Below are positions 20,601-32,010 of a stretch of DNA of 64,000 bases, piece by piece (positions within the stretch are counted from its first letter, which is position 1; each line of letters starts with the position of its first letter). Made by a program: the position numbers and the translations under genes. A model generated the notes under the pieces. That model did no database searches. It had not been told where the DNA came from and was given only the letters and a program-made list of their open reading frames with translations. The stretch is from Albugo candida (taxonomy: Eukaryota; Oomycota; Peronosporomycetes; Albuginales): positions 1 through 64,000 of the forward strand of contig JBDOQK010000073.1 in assembly GCA_040437565.1 (NCBI GenBank). Reading direction: 5' to 3'.

Positions 20601-23600
20601 GGGGCAGAAAAAGCCTTTCGGACACGAATTCCCGCCAATTTGAATCGCATCGTTCACGGAATGATTCGTCACGCCGTACGTCGGTGTCGCATCGACATTT
20701 CCACGCTTGCAAAAGTACCCGGCATCACAGCTTCCTTGGACATGTGTCAATGCTGTAGTTGCACAATACGCGCCTTCTTCGCAAAGTGTGCATTGTGTTT
20801 CCATTTCGAGTTTGGTTGTGTTCGCATACGTTCCCATCGGACACGGAAGCGGATGTGCGGTTCCTAACGGACAGAAATGGCCTTTTGGACATTCCATTTC
20901 GCTGACAGACGCATTCTTTCCGTACGGCGTCATGGACCCTAACGAGCACATAAATCCCGCAGCACAAAACCCTGTCATTTGACTCAATCCCAACGTCGAG
21001 CAATACATTCCAAACGCACACATTTCGCACTGCTTCTCTTCCGACAGCGTTGTACGACTGCTCCATGTTCCTATCGGACACGGTTGAGGCTGTTTTCCCG
21101 TTCCAAACGGACAATAAAAGCCTACAGGACAGTTCGTCGGCAATGTCGTATTCCCATCGCAATAGTATCCTTCGGGACACAATGCGCACACTGCGTGACC
21201 TCCGGGGGCTTTTGCATACGTTCCTTCCGCACATTCGATCGACCGAGTGGATCCTTTGGGGCAATACGAGCCTGGAGGACATTTCCCATTGCTTCCATCG
21301 ATACGCGTCGATCCCAATTCGCAATAGAATCCTTCCTCACAGACACCGGAAGGTGCGATGAGCGCTGTGTCATTACAATACATTCCGCCGGGACATAAAG
21401 CACACGCTTCGATGGTACTGCCTCTACTTGCGTTTCGGAAGGTTCCACGAGGACACGCTGATGGCACCAATGCGCCTTCAGGACAGTAGTGACCTCGAGG
21501 ACATGGGAATCCACTTCCGTCATTACCATTCGGTGTCGGCGATATGGAAAACTGGGAGCATACGTATCCCTCCGCACAGAAATCCGTCGGTGTGGTGCGT
21601 CCGATTCCATCACAATACATTCCCACACGACACGGCGTACATTGCGTGCTGTCTATCAAATTGGTCGAATTACTAAATGTTCCCATCGGACACGGAAGCG
21701 GCCAAATACTTTGTGACGGACAATAATACCCACGAAAGCAATTCAACGGCGTGATCGTCGCTATTGTCGGGCAAAAGGTCCCTTCCACACACACGAGACA
21801 CTGTGTACTCTTTGCCATCGGACTGTAATACCCCAAAGGACACGGAAGCGGTACGCCGAGTCCTTTTGTCGTAAAGTATCCGGCAGGAACGAGCATGGAA
21901 TCGGGTCGTGTGGCACCCGGAGGACAGTAATATCCTTCCATACACTCTCCCGTGATGTTTGTCTGTCCACTTTGTTGGCAGTACTTTCCTGCAGGACATA
22001 CGTTGCATTGATCTTCCCTTTGTAGTCCCATGGAATCGCTTATTGTTCCTGCAGGACACGCGGTAGGAAATGCTGTTCCTCGTACGCAATAAAAGCCTTT
22101 GGGACATACGCCTGCGTTCGTATCATTGACGAGCGATGGTGTCGATGTCGTCGATCCAATGACACAAAAGTAACCAGGCTCACATGCTCCAGTTGGACGT
22201 ACCAGCGCTGTAGCGTCACAGAATCGACCTGGAGGACATCGTGTGCATTCCTCGCGCGTTTTCAGTTCGATGTCCGATGAGAATGTTCCAATCGGACACA
22301 CAATCGGATTGGAAACGCCAATGGGGCAATAGTATCCCTCGGGACATGTGCGTGGCATCGACGACGCTTGTGGACAGTATTTCCCGGCAATGCAAATGGA
22401 ACAATCGATGACACTCGCTCCTTTTGTTCGATTGAGATACGTTCCCAAAGGACATGGGAATTGATTGAAAGTGGTCGATCCACGCGGACAATAAAAGCCC
22501 GGAGCACAGATTCCCGTCGGTAGAATCGATGCAGCGATACTATACATTCCTTCGGGTGTCGCGATGCAATCTTCCAATGCGTCTTGTCCGGTGAGCGGAT
22601 TGAACGTTCCTGCAGGACATGCGATCGGAAGAGGAGTTCCCTTTGGGCATACGTATCCCATAGGACACGCGTCGATTTCCGCGTACGGCTCGTGATCCGT
22701 TCCACTCGGACAATACGTTCCATTAAAACACTTTCCGTACAGAAAACCGGAAGGTTTCCAACTCGAGAGTTCCATTTCCATCTGAATGAATGAAGTCGTA
22801 TTACTCGCACAAAAGCGTCCAGGACGACATGGAAGACATTTCTCTGCGTTTGCCGATGAGAACATTCCAACGCCACAGGGAAGCGGTCGCACAGACGATA
22901 ACGGGCAATAGTTTCCAGCTGGACACGACACACACGACGGCCATACACCGGGTCCAGCGTCCTTGCTCTTATGGCGTTCCGCGTAGGTTCCTCCTTTACA
23001 AGGTATCGGTGTCGTCGATCCTTGCGGACAATACGTTCCCATCGGACATTCTTCGCATTCGTCGACGTGTGAGATGTCTGTTTTCGCGGTGAAATACCCG
23101 CTGGGACACGGGAATTCCGTCGGTGAAGACGTTCCTTGCGGGCAGTAATGTCCCGACGCACAATTTCCATCGATACGATCCTTTCCGCCGACACAATACA
23201 TTCCGTTCGGACAAATGTCGCACTCTTGTTCATTTGCGAGATTTGTTTGACTCGTATACGTTCCAGGAAGACATGGGAATTGTGTCGCATACGCGGTTTG
23301 ATTCGGACAATAATGACCCAACGCACACATTTGCATTGGCGTTGCATCGCCTCCCGTTCCAGACACACACGCATGTCGTTGGGGACACACAGTGCATTCC
23401 TCCATACGTATGAGATCGTTTCGATTCGTATACGTTCCCGCAGGACACGCGAGTGGAAGGACTGTTCCNNNNNNNNNNNNNNNNNNNNNNNNNNNNNNNN
23501 NNNNNNNNNNNNNNNNNNNNNNNNNNNNNNNNNNNNNNNNNNNNNNNNNNNNNNNNNNNNNNNNNNNNGCGTCCTTGCTCTTATGGCGTTCCGCGTAGGT

Positions 23601-26600
23601 TCCTCCTTTACAAGGTATCGGTGTCGTCGATCCTTGCGGACAATACGTTCCCATCGGACATTCTTCGCATTCGTCGACGTGTGAGATGTCTGTTTTCGCG
23701 GTGAAATACCCGCTGGGACACGGGAATTCCGTCGGTGAAGACGTTCCTTGCGGGCAGTAATGTCCCGACGCACAATTTCCATCGATACGATCCTTTCCGC
23801 CGACACAATACATTCCGTTCGGACAAATGTCGCACTCTTGTTCATTTGCGAGATTTGTTTGACTCGTATACGTTCCAGGAAGACATGGGAATTGTGTCGC
23901 ATACGCGGTTTGATTCGGACAATAATGACCCAACGCACACATTTGCATTGGCGTTGCATCGCCTCCCGTTCCAGACACACACGCATGTCGTTGGGGACAC
24001 ACAGTGCATTCCTCCATACGTATGAGATCGTTTCGATTCGTATACGTTCCCGCAGGACACGCGAGTGGAAGGACTGTTCCTTTCGGACAATAATGACCCA
24101 ACGCACATCGCTGTTGAACCATTGGTGTTCCGATACGCGGACACATCCATCCCGACGGACATTCCATGCATTCGTATACCGCTGCTGCTCCCGTGTTTGG
24201 ATTGTAAGTGCCTGCGGGACATAACGTCGGCGAAGAGCTTTTCTCGGGACAATATGCGGCGACTTGACAAATCGAACATTCCAACGCTTGAACGAGTCCT
24301 GTGCGATCGCTAAATGTCCCTGCAGGACACGGATACTGATCTGATGATGCGGTTCCTTCCTTACAAAAACTACCGCGAGGACACGGCGTTGGATCCGAGG
24401 TTGCTTGACCGCAATATCGACCTGCAGGACACATACTGCACGCATTGGAATCGATTTGACCGTACTGAGGATTGTACGTTCCATAAGGACACGGATACTG
24501 ACTGCTTCTTTGCGTTCCTGCGGGGCAAAAGTATCCGGGAGGACATAATCGCATTGTGTTTCTTGTGCTTCCAATGTCGCAGTAATATCCTTCGAGACAT
24601 GAATGACACGCGTGTGTGAGACTTTGACCTGCAGTGACGTTCCCAAACGTTCCCAAAGGACATAATGTGAGACTGTATGACGGATTGCAATAGCTTCCCA
24701 TCGGACATTCGTCTTGGATCGGCGTGGAAGTGGTCGAGCCTGGACTGCATCGATAGCCTGGACGACATAACGCACATGCTTCCCATCCACCAGGACTGAA
24801 GTAGCCAATTGGACAAAGACGAGGTACATCTTGAGGTCGTGGACATTCGTATCCTGGAGGACAATCACTGCAGCTGGATGAAGATTCGACGCTGAATGTT
24901 CCCAAGGAGCAATTCTTTACGACTTGTGGCGTGTCGCAATATGAGCCTCGAGGACATTGGATGCAGAATGCGTTTCCAGACAAAGAATATGTTCCAAGCG
25001 GACACGGGATAAAATCTTGACTGCTGACACTGGAGCATGAGAAGCCTGCAGGACAAGGAAGACAGCTCGCTTGTGCTCCGAGAGAATACGTTCCAATTTC
25101 ACACGCGATTGAAATGTTTCGCGTACTGTCGGGACACACGAATCCGGAAGAACACGGCGTGCATATGGCACTACACCCGATGCTGAATGTCCCGGGAACG
25201 CATGGAATTGGTTCGTGATCGCTTGGACGTGGACATGCAAAGCCGGGAGGACATTTCGTGCATGTTGTGACCGCTCCACCAGCGATTGTGTACGTTCCAA
25301 TTGGACACAATGCATTCGCTGAGCCGTCTGTGAGTGGGCACATATACCCCGCGGGACAGAATGTGCATCGATCTTGTTTTTCGAGAGAGAATGTTCCCAT
25401 TGGACACGCGATACATTCGTCTTGTCGTTGAGCACTGAAGGTTCCTGACGCACATGGACGCGGATCCGAGTCGAAAATCGAGCAGGAAAAGCCTTGTGGA
25501 CATGAAATGCATTCATCTCTCTCGGTGTTGTGTGTTTCTCCGTTTGGACACGCGATTGATTTCGTGTTTGGAAAGGGACATTTGCTTTTATTCGGACAAG
25601 ACGTACAGACATGTTGTCCTCCAATGCTAAAGGTTCCACGCGGACATTGTTGAGGCTGTAGCGTCGATGTGCAAAATGCTTCCAAAGTGTCGTTGGATGA
25701 GGTTTCAAATTCACAGGATGCACAGCCTCCTTGGCAGAAATGACCCGATGGACATGAGATGCATTCGCGTTTCCATTTGGCTAAAGCAGAGCCTGGCGGA
25801 CAAGGAACACACGAATTGGAAGGTTGAATGTATCCGAGGACATCGCTTTGCGGTGTGAAAAAGACGTCGGAAAAGGCTGAGCGGATGGAATGACGCAATA
25901 TGATCGCTGTGCCTGTGTCAATGGAAGCATTGGCGACATGAATCCACACGCTTTTGGGTCGCCAGTCGTTCGGATGGAAACGCACGATCAAAGGCTGTAC
26001 GTTCAGCAGACTGAGTGGAGTTTGTGTGTTTCTGTCGATGCTTTCTATCCCAATTTCGAGCAATTCTTCCGGTTGGAATAAAAGTTGGATCGCGTACGAG
26101 ACGTTTTGCTCCGATAAAAGTCCCAAATGTCGCGTTGATAAGCGTATGGTTGGCGTTGTTGTATCGGTGAGAGAGAGAGCAATATCATTCGGTTGTGACC
26201 ATAAGTCTGTTTGATTCGATGGAAGCTCTATTTCGTGATGGAGAGAATTCCAATTGACACATTGAATTCGAAGATCCTGAGGCATGGAGACGTCGATGAC
26301 AGTGATTTGCGTCCAATTGGCCATTGAATACACGACGTACGATGGAGACAATTGGACAGAATAATTGGCACAATTGGGTGAGAATGTGAATCGATGCACA
26401 ATACGAATTCTCAATTGCGTGTCGTCTGTTGGACGTGAGGATTCTTCCAGCTGCAGGCTGTATGTAGAGGACGCTCCACCTTCACGCAAGCTGATTTGTG
26501 TTCGATTGAGAAGAATACTGGCTCGTGAGAGGAAAATATGACTCAGATCGATAAAGCCTTGATCCATTAAGAGTCCATCGGAATTGGTTGTGTCAATACG

Positions 26601-27521
26601 CAATAAGGAGCCTATGGGACCTTCCATCGATGGCTGAATGACGTCTATAGTGACGTTGATATCTTTGTCGGAAAGCTTTCCCTCGATAAATAATTGCTCC
26701 CGTTTCACTTTCCAGCTGCATTCCGCTCCATTCACTGCCACTCGAAACGTGTCAGAGGAGAGTCTGTACGTCTTCGGAAAGGTGAATATCATTGCTTGAT
26801 GGAGATCCGAAACGCTGAGGTCGAATGAAATGGAGATGGAGGCACTTCTTCCCATCAGCGTCGAGTTCATGGAGATCGATGGATGCCAAATTTTTTGTGG
26901 GGAAATATCCAAGCCATCGAGTACCGAGATCCAAGGGACGAATGACTGGAGATCAATGCTTTGATTCTTCAAAGTGCTGTTGTAAATCGCGAGAAAGCCT
27001 AAAGGTGACGCGATTCTCATTGCGTACGGTGGATTCTGTGCGTTTGATAATGAGAAACGCAATTTTGTTTGATTGAGAATGCGGGAACGCGTGTCTTCCG
27101 GCTGAGAGATGAGAATGTAATGTGATATCGTGTCATTGTCGAGTGCGAGTGCGTCAGTGACAAATTGTTTGAGGGATTGAAAATTGGCCGAGCAATTGCA
27201 TTGTAGCGATGAGCGTACGGGAGGCGAAATGAACTCAACAAGAGACATTCTGGAGGGAACATCGTCTTCGAATACTTTAAAGGTGCTTTGATTTGCGTCA
27301 TTGATTGTGAATGCGGAGGAGAGGCCAATGAGGAATGTTGCATCGGATGAAATGTCGAATTCAGAGGTGAAGGAGAACGCCAAGCGCGTTGTTGCATTGG
27401 CAGATGTGTTGCTGGATGAAATAGGAATAGAATAAACCTGGTCGGATGCTGTATAAGCCAATAGAACGAGCAAAAATGCGGTCCAAAGTGTGGCAGGACG
27501 GCAGGAAGTACGCCCTTTCAT
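11627..27521 (-). CDS. Giant GCC2/GCC3-repeat receptor-like protein with coiled-coil tail
   Basis: One gene of about 5,000 residues once two assembly duplications are removed (23469 gap plus 512 bp, in frame; 18670 gap plus 189 bp, a shift of 289 that otherwise splits it). It starts at the ATG at 27521 with a signal peptide of about 30 residues. Next come about 570 N-glycosylation-rich residues of unknown fold. Then several dozen cysteine repeats follow, about 40-50 residues each, of the GCC2/GCC3 (TNFR/ephrin-receptor-like) type with CPxGTY, GYYCPxG and PLPCP motifs, over about 25780-17300. A short beta-rich region ending FTDPGMYVFG precedes a single membrane helix (16624-16704). The cytoplasmic part is about 1,650 residues of Glu/Lys/Arg-rich coiled coil with few prolines. 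Gap 13166-13265 lies in the tail and its true size is unknown. The family is expanded in oomycetes and ciliates; ligand and function are unknown. No kinase or other enzyme domain is seen. Confidence 0.88.
13166..13265. other. Assembly gap inside the coiled-coil tail
   Basis: One hundred N with no repeated flank, so true sequence is probably missing. Both sides are in the same frame if the gap is exactly 100. The real residue count of the tail is uncertain here. Confidence 0.9.
18481..18958. repeat. Gap-flanking false duplication (189 bp)
   Basis: The bases at 18481-18669 recur exactly at 18770-18958 around the 100-N gap 18670-18769. Perfect identity, abutment on the gap, and restoration of one reading frame when gap and copy are dropped point to overlapping contig ends left unmerged. 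It is not a real repeat unit of the GCC array. Confidence 0.9.
22957..24080. repeat. Gap-flanking false duplication (512 bp)
   Basis: The bases at 22957-23468 recur exactly at 23569-24080 around gap 23469-23568. Gap plus copy is 612 bp, a multiple of three, so the frame runs through and the protein falsely gains about 204 residues of cysteine repeats. The exact identity contrasts with the diverged true GCC repeats nearby. Confidence 0.9.
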
Positions 27522-27622
27522 GAGGTACCTGTTTGATCACATACATTGCGATAACGCATCCACCTGTTATAACGAATAACATCCTAAATTCCTGTCGTCA
27601 TATCAATAAAGCTCAGCGCTGC

Positions 27623-27916
27623 TTAAAGAGCTTTCTCTTTCCTAGATGCTTGCATTGGAGCTTTGACTGTATCGCTCTCTTTCATTGATACTTCTGTAGA
27701 AGTGATGGCATTGTAGTAGTCACGAGACACCTTCCAGGATTTCGATAATATCCAGGATCCTACTGAAAGAAGCGCACTCTTTTCATCATTGCGACCTGTG
27801 TGCTCGACTTTATCCGAAGTGGGTTTTTGGTGATCTTGAGCATCCATCACATGATCAAACTCGGTCCCTACCACAAGTTTCTTGGGTCGATTTCGCTTGT
27901 CTAATCGGATGCGTGC
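27623..27916 (-). other. In-frame continuation beyond the TAG of the small membrane protein
   Basis: After the TAG at 27917-27919 the same frame stays open for 97 more codons to a stop at 27623. The extension is basic at first, then polar, and looks like ordinary protein. The TAG lies inside a GTAGGC donor-like word, but no acceptor that both keeps frame and looks strong was found. It could be UTR, readthrough, an undetected intron or a sequencing error. Confidence 0.35.
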
Positions 27917-28333
27917 CTACCCATCCCAAAGTTGCACAAACAGTTCAAAAACAGGGCAGTACATTCGTACCTTTGCGATCAGAATTCCTAATGATGCGCC
28001 TACCGTCATGCTCGGCAAAAGTACGAGAAATCCAACCAGCGGATGTGGCAGTAATATGAAAAGAATCAGACCGAAAAGCCATCCGCAGAATGCTCCAATA
28101 CTACCGCAAAAACATGATAGGTAAAGCAGCCGCTTGTACATTTTGCTTTCCCATCGCCAATTTTGCTCCATTTCGCACATTTTCTGCTCTGTTTGTAAGC
28201 GCAATTTCTCCGCTGTCCACGCACGACTTTCAAACGTGCGTTCAACCACGTCACGATGGTATTGTAGTTCTCTCTGTAGCTCTTTGGAAACCGCAATTGC
28301 AGCGTCGCGTTGCGCCAGCAGTTCTTCTTCCAT
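27917..28333 (-). CDS. Small membrane protein with coiled coil and two helices
   Basis: A 138-residue protein starting at the ATG at 28333; an in-frame codon 15 bp upstream is TTG. The first 75 residues are charged and helical and likely form a coiled coil (MEEELLAQRDAAIAVSKELQ). Two hydrophobic segments follow at about 82-105 and 111-130, separated by a short loop (LPHPLVGF). Cys and aromatic residues occur at the first membrane boundary. I do not recognise the family. The gene may be longer, because the frame stays open past its TAG. It is followed on the same strand by the giant GCC gene, about 400 bp away. Confidence 0.55.
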   Translation of the reverse strand: MEEELLAQRDAAIAVSKELQRELQYHRDVVERTFESRAWTAEKLRLQTEQKMCEMEQNWRWESKMYKRLLYLSCFCGSIGAFCGWLFGLILFILLPHPLVGFLVLLPSMTVGASLGILIAKVRMYCPVFELFVQLWDG

Positions 28334-28595
28334 TTCGATGCACTTCAAGAATCAGAGTTTTAGCCAATCGGAGTAAGATACGATTCGGCAGATTGCTCGT
28401 ATGGGAGACAAAAATATACATTATTACGCAATACTAGTGCTCCTGCCTCGAATGTCTACATCAATGCTTGAGTGTGAGGAGTATCTTTATGAAACGATAC
28501 ATTCATGCGTTCTAAACCATCTTCATTGCTACTTGTATCCCTCAATTGTGCAATTGGCCGGTAAACCGATGTAATATTACAGTGCTACCGGCGCG

Positions 28596-29702
28596 TCAAA
28601 ACGTCAATTCGCGAGTTTGTGGGTCGGACTCATTTACAGTTTCGTCTGCTTTGCTGTTTGTTGCTTGCTGTAAGACTGGAATTAGGCAGAATTCGATGCA
28701 TTCGGGTTTTCCGGTACCATCAAAAATCAAAGAGGTCATCAATGACACAGGAATGGGTCCATTGACACTAGACGCCTTTACCAGCCAAGAATGAGGTGAT
28801 TTCCTCACAAATACACGCATAAAAATCTCTTCGAGCTGGCTCGTATCGTTGCAAATGAACCGGTTCGAATCATGCTCTTTCAAGATAGCTTCCATATCAA
28901 CTCCCGCATGTCTCAAAAACGCATTGTTACAAAACTGAATTCGTTGTTCTAAACTGACAATCACTCGCGCAATAGAAGACTGTTCAAAACAGCGACGGTA
29001 CATCCTTTTCGACTCCACATTCTCAAATGCATTGTCGCTTTTCATTTTATAAAGATTCACTTGGTTTTCCGCACGTTCTGCTTTTTGTTTCGCAACAGCC
29101 AAAGTATTGCGTAATTTATAAATATAATGAGACGTGTTGTCTAAGATCGACTGCTTGTTTTTCTTAGACTGTACACCAGCTTCATCCAAAATCGCCTTCA
29201 GCTCGTTGATGCGATCATTCAGCTTCGACATGCGCTTCTTCTCTTTCAGATTGAGCTCCTCACGCGATCGCTTTAGTCCCAGCGAGTACGCATTAGTCGA
29301 ATTGTTCGAAAACGTATCCTGATTTGGTGTGTCATTGGAGTAATCGCTCGAAACGGAGGACATCGAGTTTTCTAGATGCGGAAAGTAATGGTTTTGATGG
29401 TTCATACTCAACATGAGCGGTTCGTGATCCACATCACCAGTATACGGGTGAGGTGTTAGTTGTTGCGGTGGTGTAGTGCCGTATTGATATGTGTTGACAT
29501 TGATTGGGTTATTATCATTTATTATTTGTACTTGATGTGTGTTGGAATCGCATTGATACAACCGCGGTCGTTCACAACTCGGATGATGAACCAGCTGGGG
29601 TTGTTGCGAATGCATCGATTGAAATACAGGGGAAAGGGTGGTGCGTCCACTCCCACGTGGTGTGCGAGTAGGATCATACGTATTGGTAGACGATGTCAAC
29701 AT
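28596..29702 (-). CDS. bHLH transcription factor with PAS-like C-terminus
   Basis: A 368-residue single-exon protein. The N-terminal 140 residues are rich in Gln, Asn, Ser, His and Pro. A basic helix-loop-helix domain spans about residues 144-203: a basic run (ELNLKEKKRMSKLNDRI), helix 1 (NELKAIL), a short loop, and helix 2 (KQSILDNTSHYIYKLRNTL). A leucine/alanine-rich helix continues to about 225. Residues 235-350 look like a PAS-type sensor fold (ARVIVSLEQRIQFCNNAFLRHAGVD then FMRVFVRKSPHSWLVKA). It probably acts as a nuclear dimer. PAS assignment is by pattern and is less sure than bHLH. Similar bHLH plus PAS-like proteins are common in oomycetes. Confidence 0.82.
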   Translation of the reverse strand: MLTSSTNTYDPTRTPRGSGRTTLSPVFQSMHSQQPQLVHHPSCERPRLYQCDSNTHQVQIINDNNPINVNTYQYGTTPPQQLTPHPYTGDVDHEPLMLSMNHQNHYFPHLENSMSSVSSDYSNDTPNQDTFSNNSTNAYSLGLKRSREELNLKEKKRMSKLNDRINELKAILDEAGVQSKKNKQSILDNTSHYIYKLRNTLAVAKQKAERAENQVNLYKMKSDNAFENVESKRMYRRCFEQSSIARVIVSLEQRIQFCNNAFLRHAGVDMEAILKEHDSNRFICNDTSQLEEIFMRVFVRKSPHSWLVKASSVNGPIPVSLMTSLIFDGTGKPECIEFCLIPVLQQATNSKADETVNESDPQTRELTF

Positions 29703-30089
29703 TTGTTTGTTGAGAAATAAATTGACGAAACTAATGCGAAAATGAAGCAGATGCTATGGAAGAATGCGATCAATTTTAGAAGTGTAAATTGACAACTGGC
29801 TAGGTGTGTTGTGTAACCCAGCTGGCTGCTCGAAAACGTATACATATCGATACCCCTAGTTGCCTTTCCCATCTACATTAGGTGACAAATAGAAAGTGTA
29901 GCGTGTAGGGTATTTGCTATGGCTTCAAGAAGGTCGAGTTTCGGTTGAATATGTCACTCCTTTTTCTCTTTTCTGATTCTAGAAATTACGTAACATGCTG
30001 CGATAAGTAGGGGTTGGTATGACGAAGAAGTCGCTAGGTGTAAATTAATGAAATGCAATCTCGAAAAAGGAAAGACACATCACCCGTGC
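29703..30089. other. Intergenic, upstream of the bHLH gene
   Basis: This AT-rich stretch presumably holds the promoter of the bHLH gene. No RNA gene or coding frame is supported. Confidence 0.5.
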
Positions 30090-30781
30090 GTGAAGTCAGA
30101 GGCTTTAAGCATTATCAATTGATTGTCAAAGGTAGCACGTATGACCTTTTTGCTGGGTGGCATTTCTGATGGCAAATTGAACGAACGGTAAATGCGTTTT
30201 GTGCACAACATTAACGCAAAATCCGAACATGTTGAACATTATAAACATTATAAATTTGTACAGCCTCACTTTTGTGATTTTATCAATTGTTGAAGTCACC
30301 GATCTTTTTTCGCGGTTTGGGAAGAATCGAACCAAGCACCATGCCACATTGTATAAAAAGTGTGATGCGTAAGATATCTTTGATTNNNNNNNNNNNNNNN
30401 NNNNNNNNNNNNNNNNNNNNNNNNNNNNNNNNNNNNNNNNNNNNNNNNNNNNNNNNNNNNNNNNNNNNNNNNNNNNNNNNNNNNNGTGAAGTCAGAGGCT
30501 TTAAGCATTATCAATTGATTGTCAAAGGTAGCACGTATGACCTTTTTGCTGGGTGGCATTTCTGATGGCAAATTGAACGAACGGTAAATGCGTTTTGTGC
30601 ACAACATTAACGCAAAATCCGAACATGTTGAACATTATAAACATTATAAATTTGTACAGCCTCACTTTTGTGATTTTATCAATTGTTGAAGTCACCGATC
30701 TTTTTTCGCGGTTTGGGAAGAATCGAACCAAGCACCATGCCACATTGTATAAAAAGTGTGATGCGTAAGATATCTTTGATT
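30090..30781. repeat. Gap-flanking false duplication (296 bp), non-coding
   Basis: The bases at 30090-30385 recur exactly at 30486-30781 around gap 30386-30485. The region holds no recognisable gene. A word at 30320-30335 looks like a tRNA T arm in reverse, but no D arm or acceptor stem goes with it. The true locus is one copy. Confidence 0.88.
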
Positions 30782-30870
30782 TTCTGAATCAACGATAAGG
30801 CTTTGTAGACTCATGTAGATAGGAGGAGGTAGCATGCCAGTTCAAACCGTATAACAGAGAAAAAGGTCGA

Positions 30871-31179
30871 ATGCGTACTTTGTACTGTTACAATTCGGTA
30901 CTCGCTTCTACGCCAGTCGATCTATGCAATCTTTTTGACTGGACGAATGTATGCGTTAGATTTTCTGACTCAGCAATGTCGAAATACGGAGATTTCACTT
31001 TCATTGTATTGGTGCAAAGTGAAAAAGTACCTTCTCATTTTGGAATTGTGTGGAATTCTGCAAATCAGCTTTTACCGAAGCATTGCCTATTTGGACCTCT
31101 GAAATTTGATGTCGGACCAAACTTGCGTTCAAAAATGTCATTATTACAAATAGCTAACTATCATCTATTCACAACTTGA
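30871..31179 (+). CDS. Hypothetical protein, 102 residues
   Basis: An ATG frame of 102 residues with no stop-rich surroundings and a mixed, protein-like composition (alternating hydrophobic strands such as DFTFIVLVQSEK and SHFGIVWNSA). It has no signal peptide or membrane segment. Size and strand pattern are in the range of small assembly chaperones, but no family motif is decisive and I do not assign one. It may have more exons on either side. Confidence 0.4.
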   Translation: MRTLYCYNSVLASTPVDLCNLFDWTNVCVRFSDSAMSKYGDFTFIVLVQSEKVPSHFGIVWNSANQLLPKHCLFGPLKFDVGPNLRSKMSLLQIANYHLFTT

Positions 31180-31441
31180 CTCACGTTAGCAAAACATAAG
31201 GATTTGTCCTAGATACTATTGAAGAAGTTGATTGAGGATTAACTAGAACACTTCGTGCCGATTTTGAATGTCGTGTAGTCTTACTCTAGAAGATCCTTGG
31301 CGAATAGGTTATCGATACATCGTGTGGTACATTCCGATTCGTGTGCGCTAAAACTTTGATACTTCTCTTCAACGCTTTTCTTCTAAATAGCGTGTCAGAA
31401 ACATCTATGAAACACTTATGTACATAATATTAGTGGTTTGA

Positions 31442-31840
31442 TTAATGTTCGATTGTCGATTGAGCGCTTGTCTCCAGAAGCTTTGCTTCATTTAGATACT
31501 GCTCACGCGTCCAAGTTTTGAGCTGTAGCGCATGAATCTGAACGAGTTCTTCTCTTAGGTACCCATAAACACTTTGATGACGTTCTAGCAGACCTTGACC
31601 TACACAAAATCTCGTTATTCCCGCTTGCAATGCTCATTTGGCTTAATGGCACCTTCAAATCCATCGTGGACCACCAGCAGACTGTAGCGACATTTACATC
31701 CATCCGACCAGTCCACTGCCTCGACATGATACGCACCGAGTGTCTACAATCACACGTGTCACCATGTTGTATTCCTCGCCTGTAGAAACATTCATCACCT
31801 TTGCCAATTTCCGCTCTAAATACGTTGGAGTGATTATCAT
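31442..31840 (-). CDS. BolA2-like iron-sulfur trafficking protein, three exons
   Basis: The exons are 31799-31840, 31653-31743 and 31442-31599 (minus strand), with 55- and 53-nt GT-AG introns. The product is 96 residues. It has BolA2 features in order: a short N-terminal helix (PTYLERKLAK), the HVEAVDWSDGCKCRY strand pair with the cysteine of the BolA2 loop, LLVVHDGFEGQ, then LLERHQSVYGYL with the invariant RH pair, and the C-terminal IHALQLKTWT strand. BolA2 proteins bind monothiol glutaredoxins through a [2Fe-2S] cluster and take part in cytosolic iron handling. Both junctions fall inside conserved blocks and keep frame, which strongly supports the model. It lies downstream of the FAD dehydrogenase on the same strand. 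Confidence 0.86.
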
Positions 31841-32010
31841 TTCCGATTCTAACGTGGACCACGGAATTAAGAAGCATTCGCGTTGGACTGAATTATGATC
31901 TTTTATTTAGAGTGAACCACATAATCACATAATGACAGGAAATATGAAAGCAAATGCAATTTCAAGTGATTTCATTTCTCTCCTCACGCAACTGACTTGC
32001 ATCCGAGAGA

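Noticed and set aside
18481-24080. Recent tandem duplication within the GCC repeat array
   Set aside because: Both copies are exactly identical and abut 100-N gaps, as at eight other gaps, so they are assembly overlaps.
17300-25780. CRISPR-like array suggested by regularly spaced repeated words
   Set aside because: The periodicity comes from codons for CPxGTY-type cysteine repeats in one open frame of a eukaryotic gene.
30310-30360. Possible minus-strand tRNA from a T-arm-like word
   Set aside because: No D arm, anticodon arm or pairing acceptor stem accompanies it.
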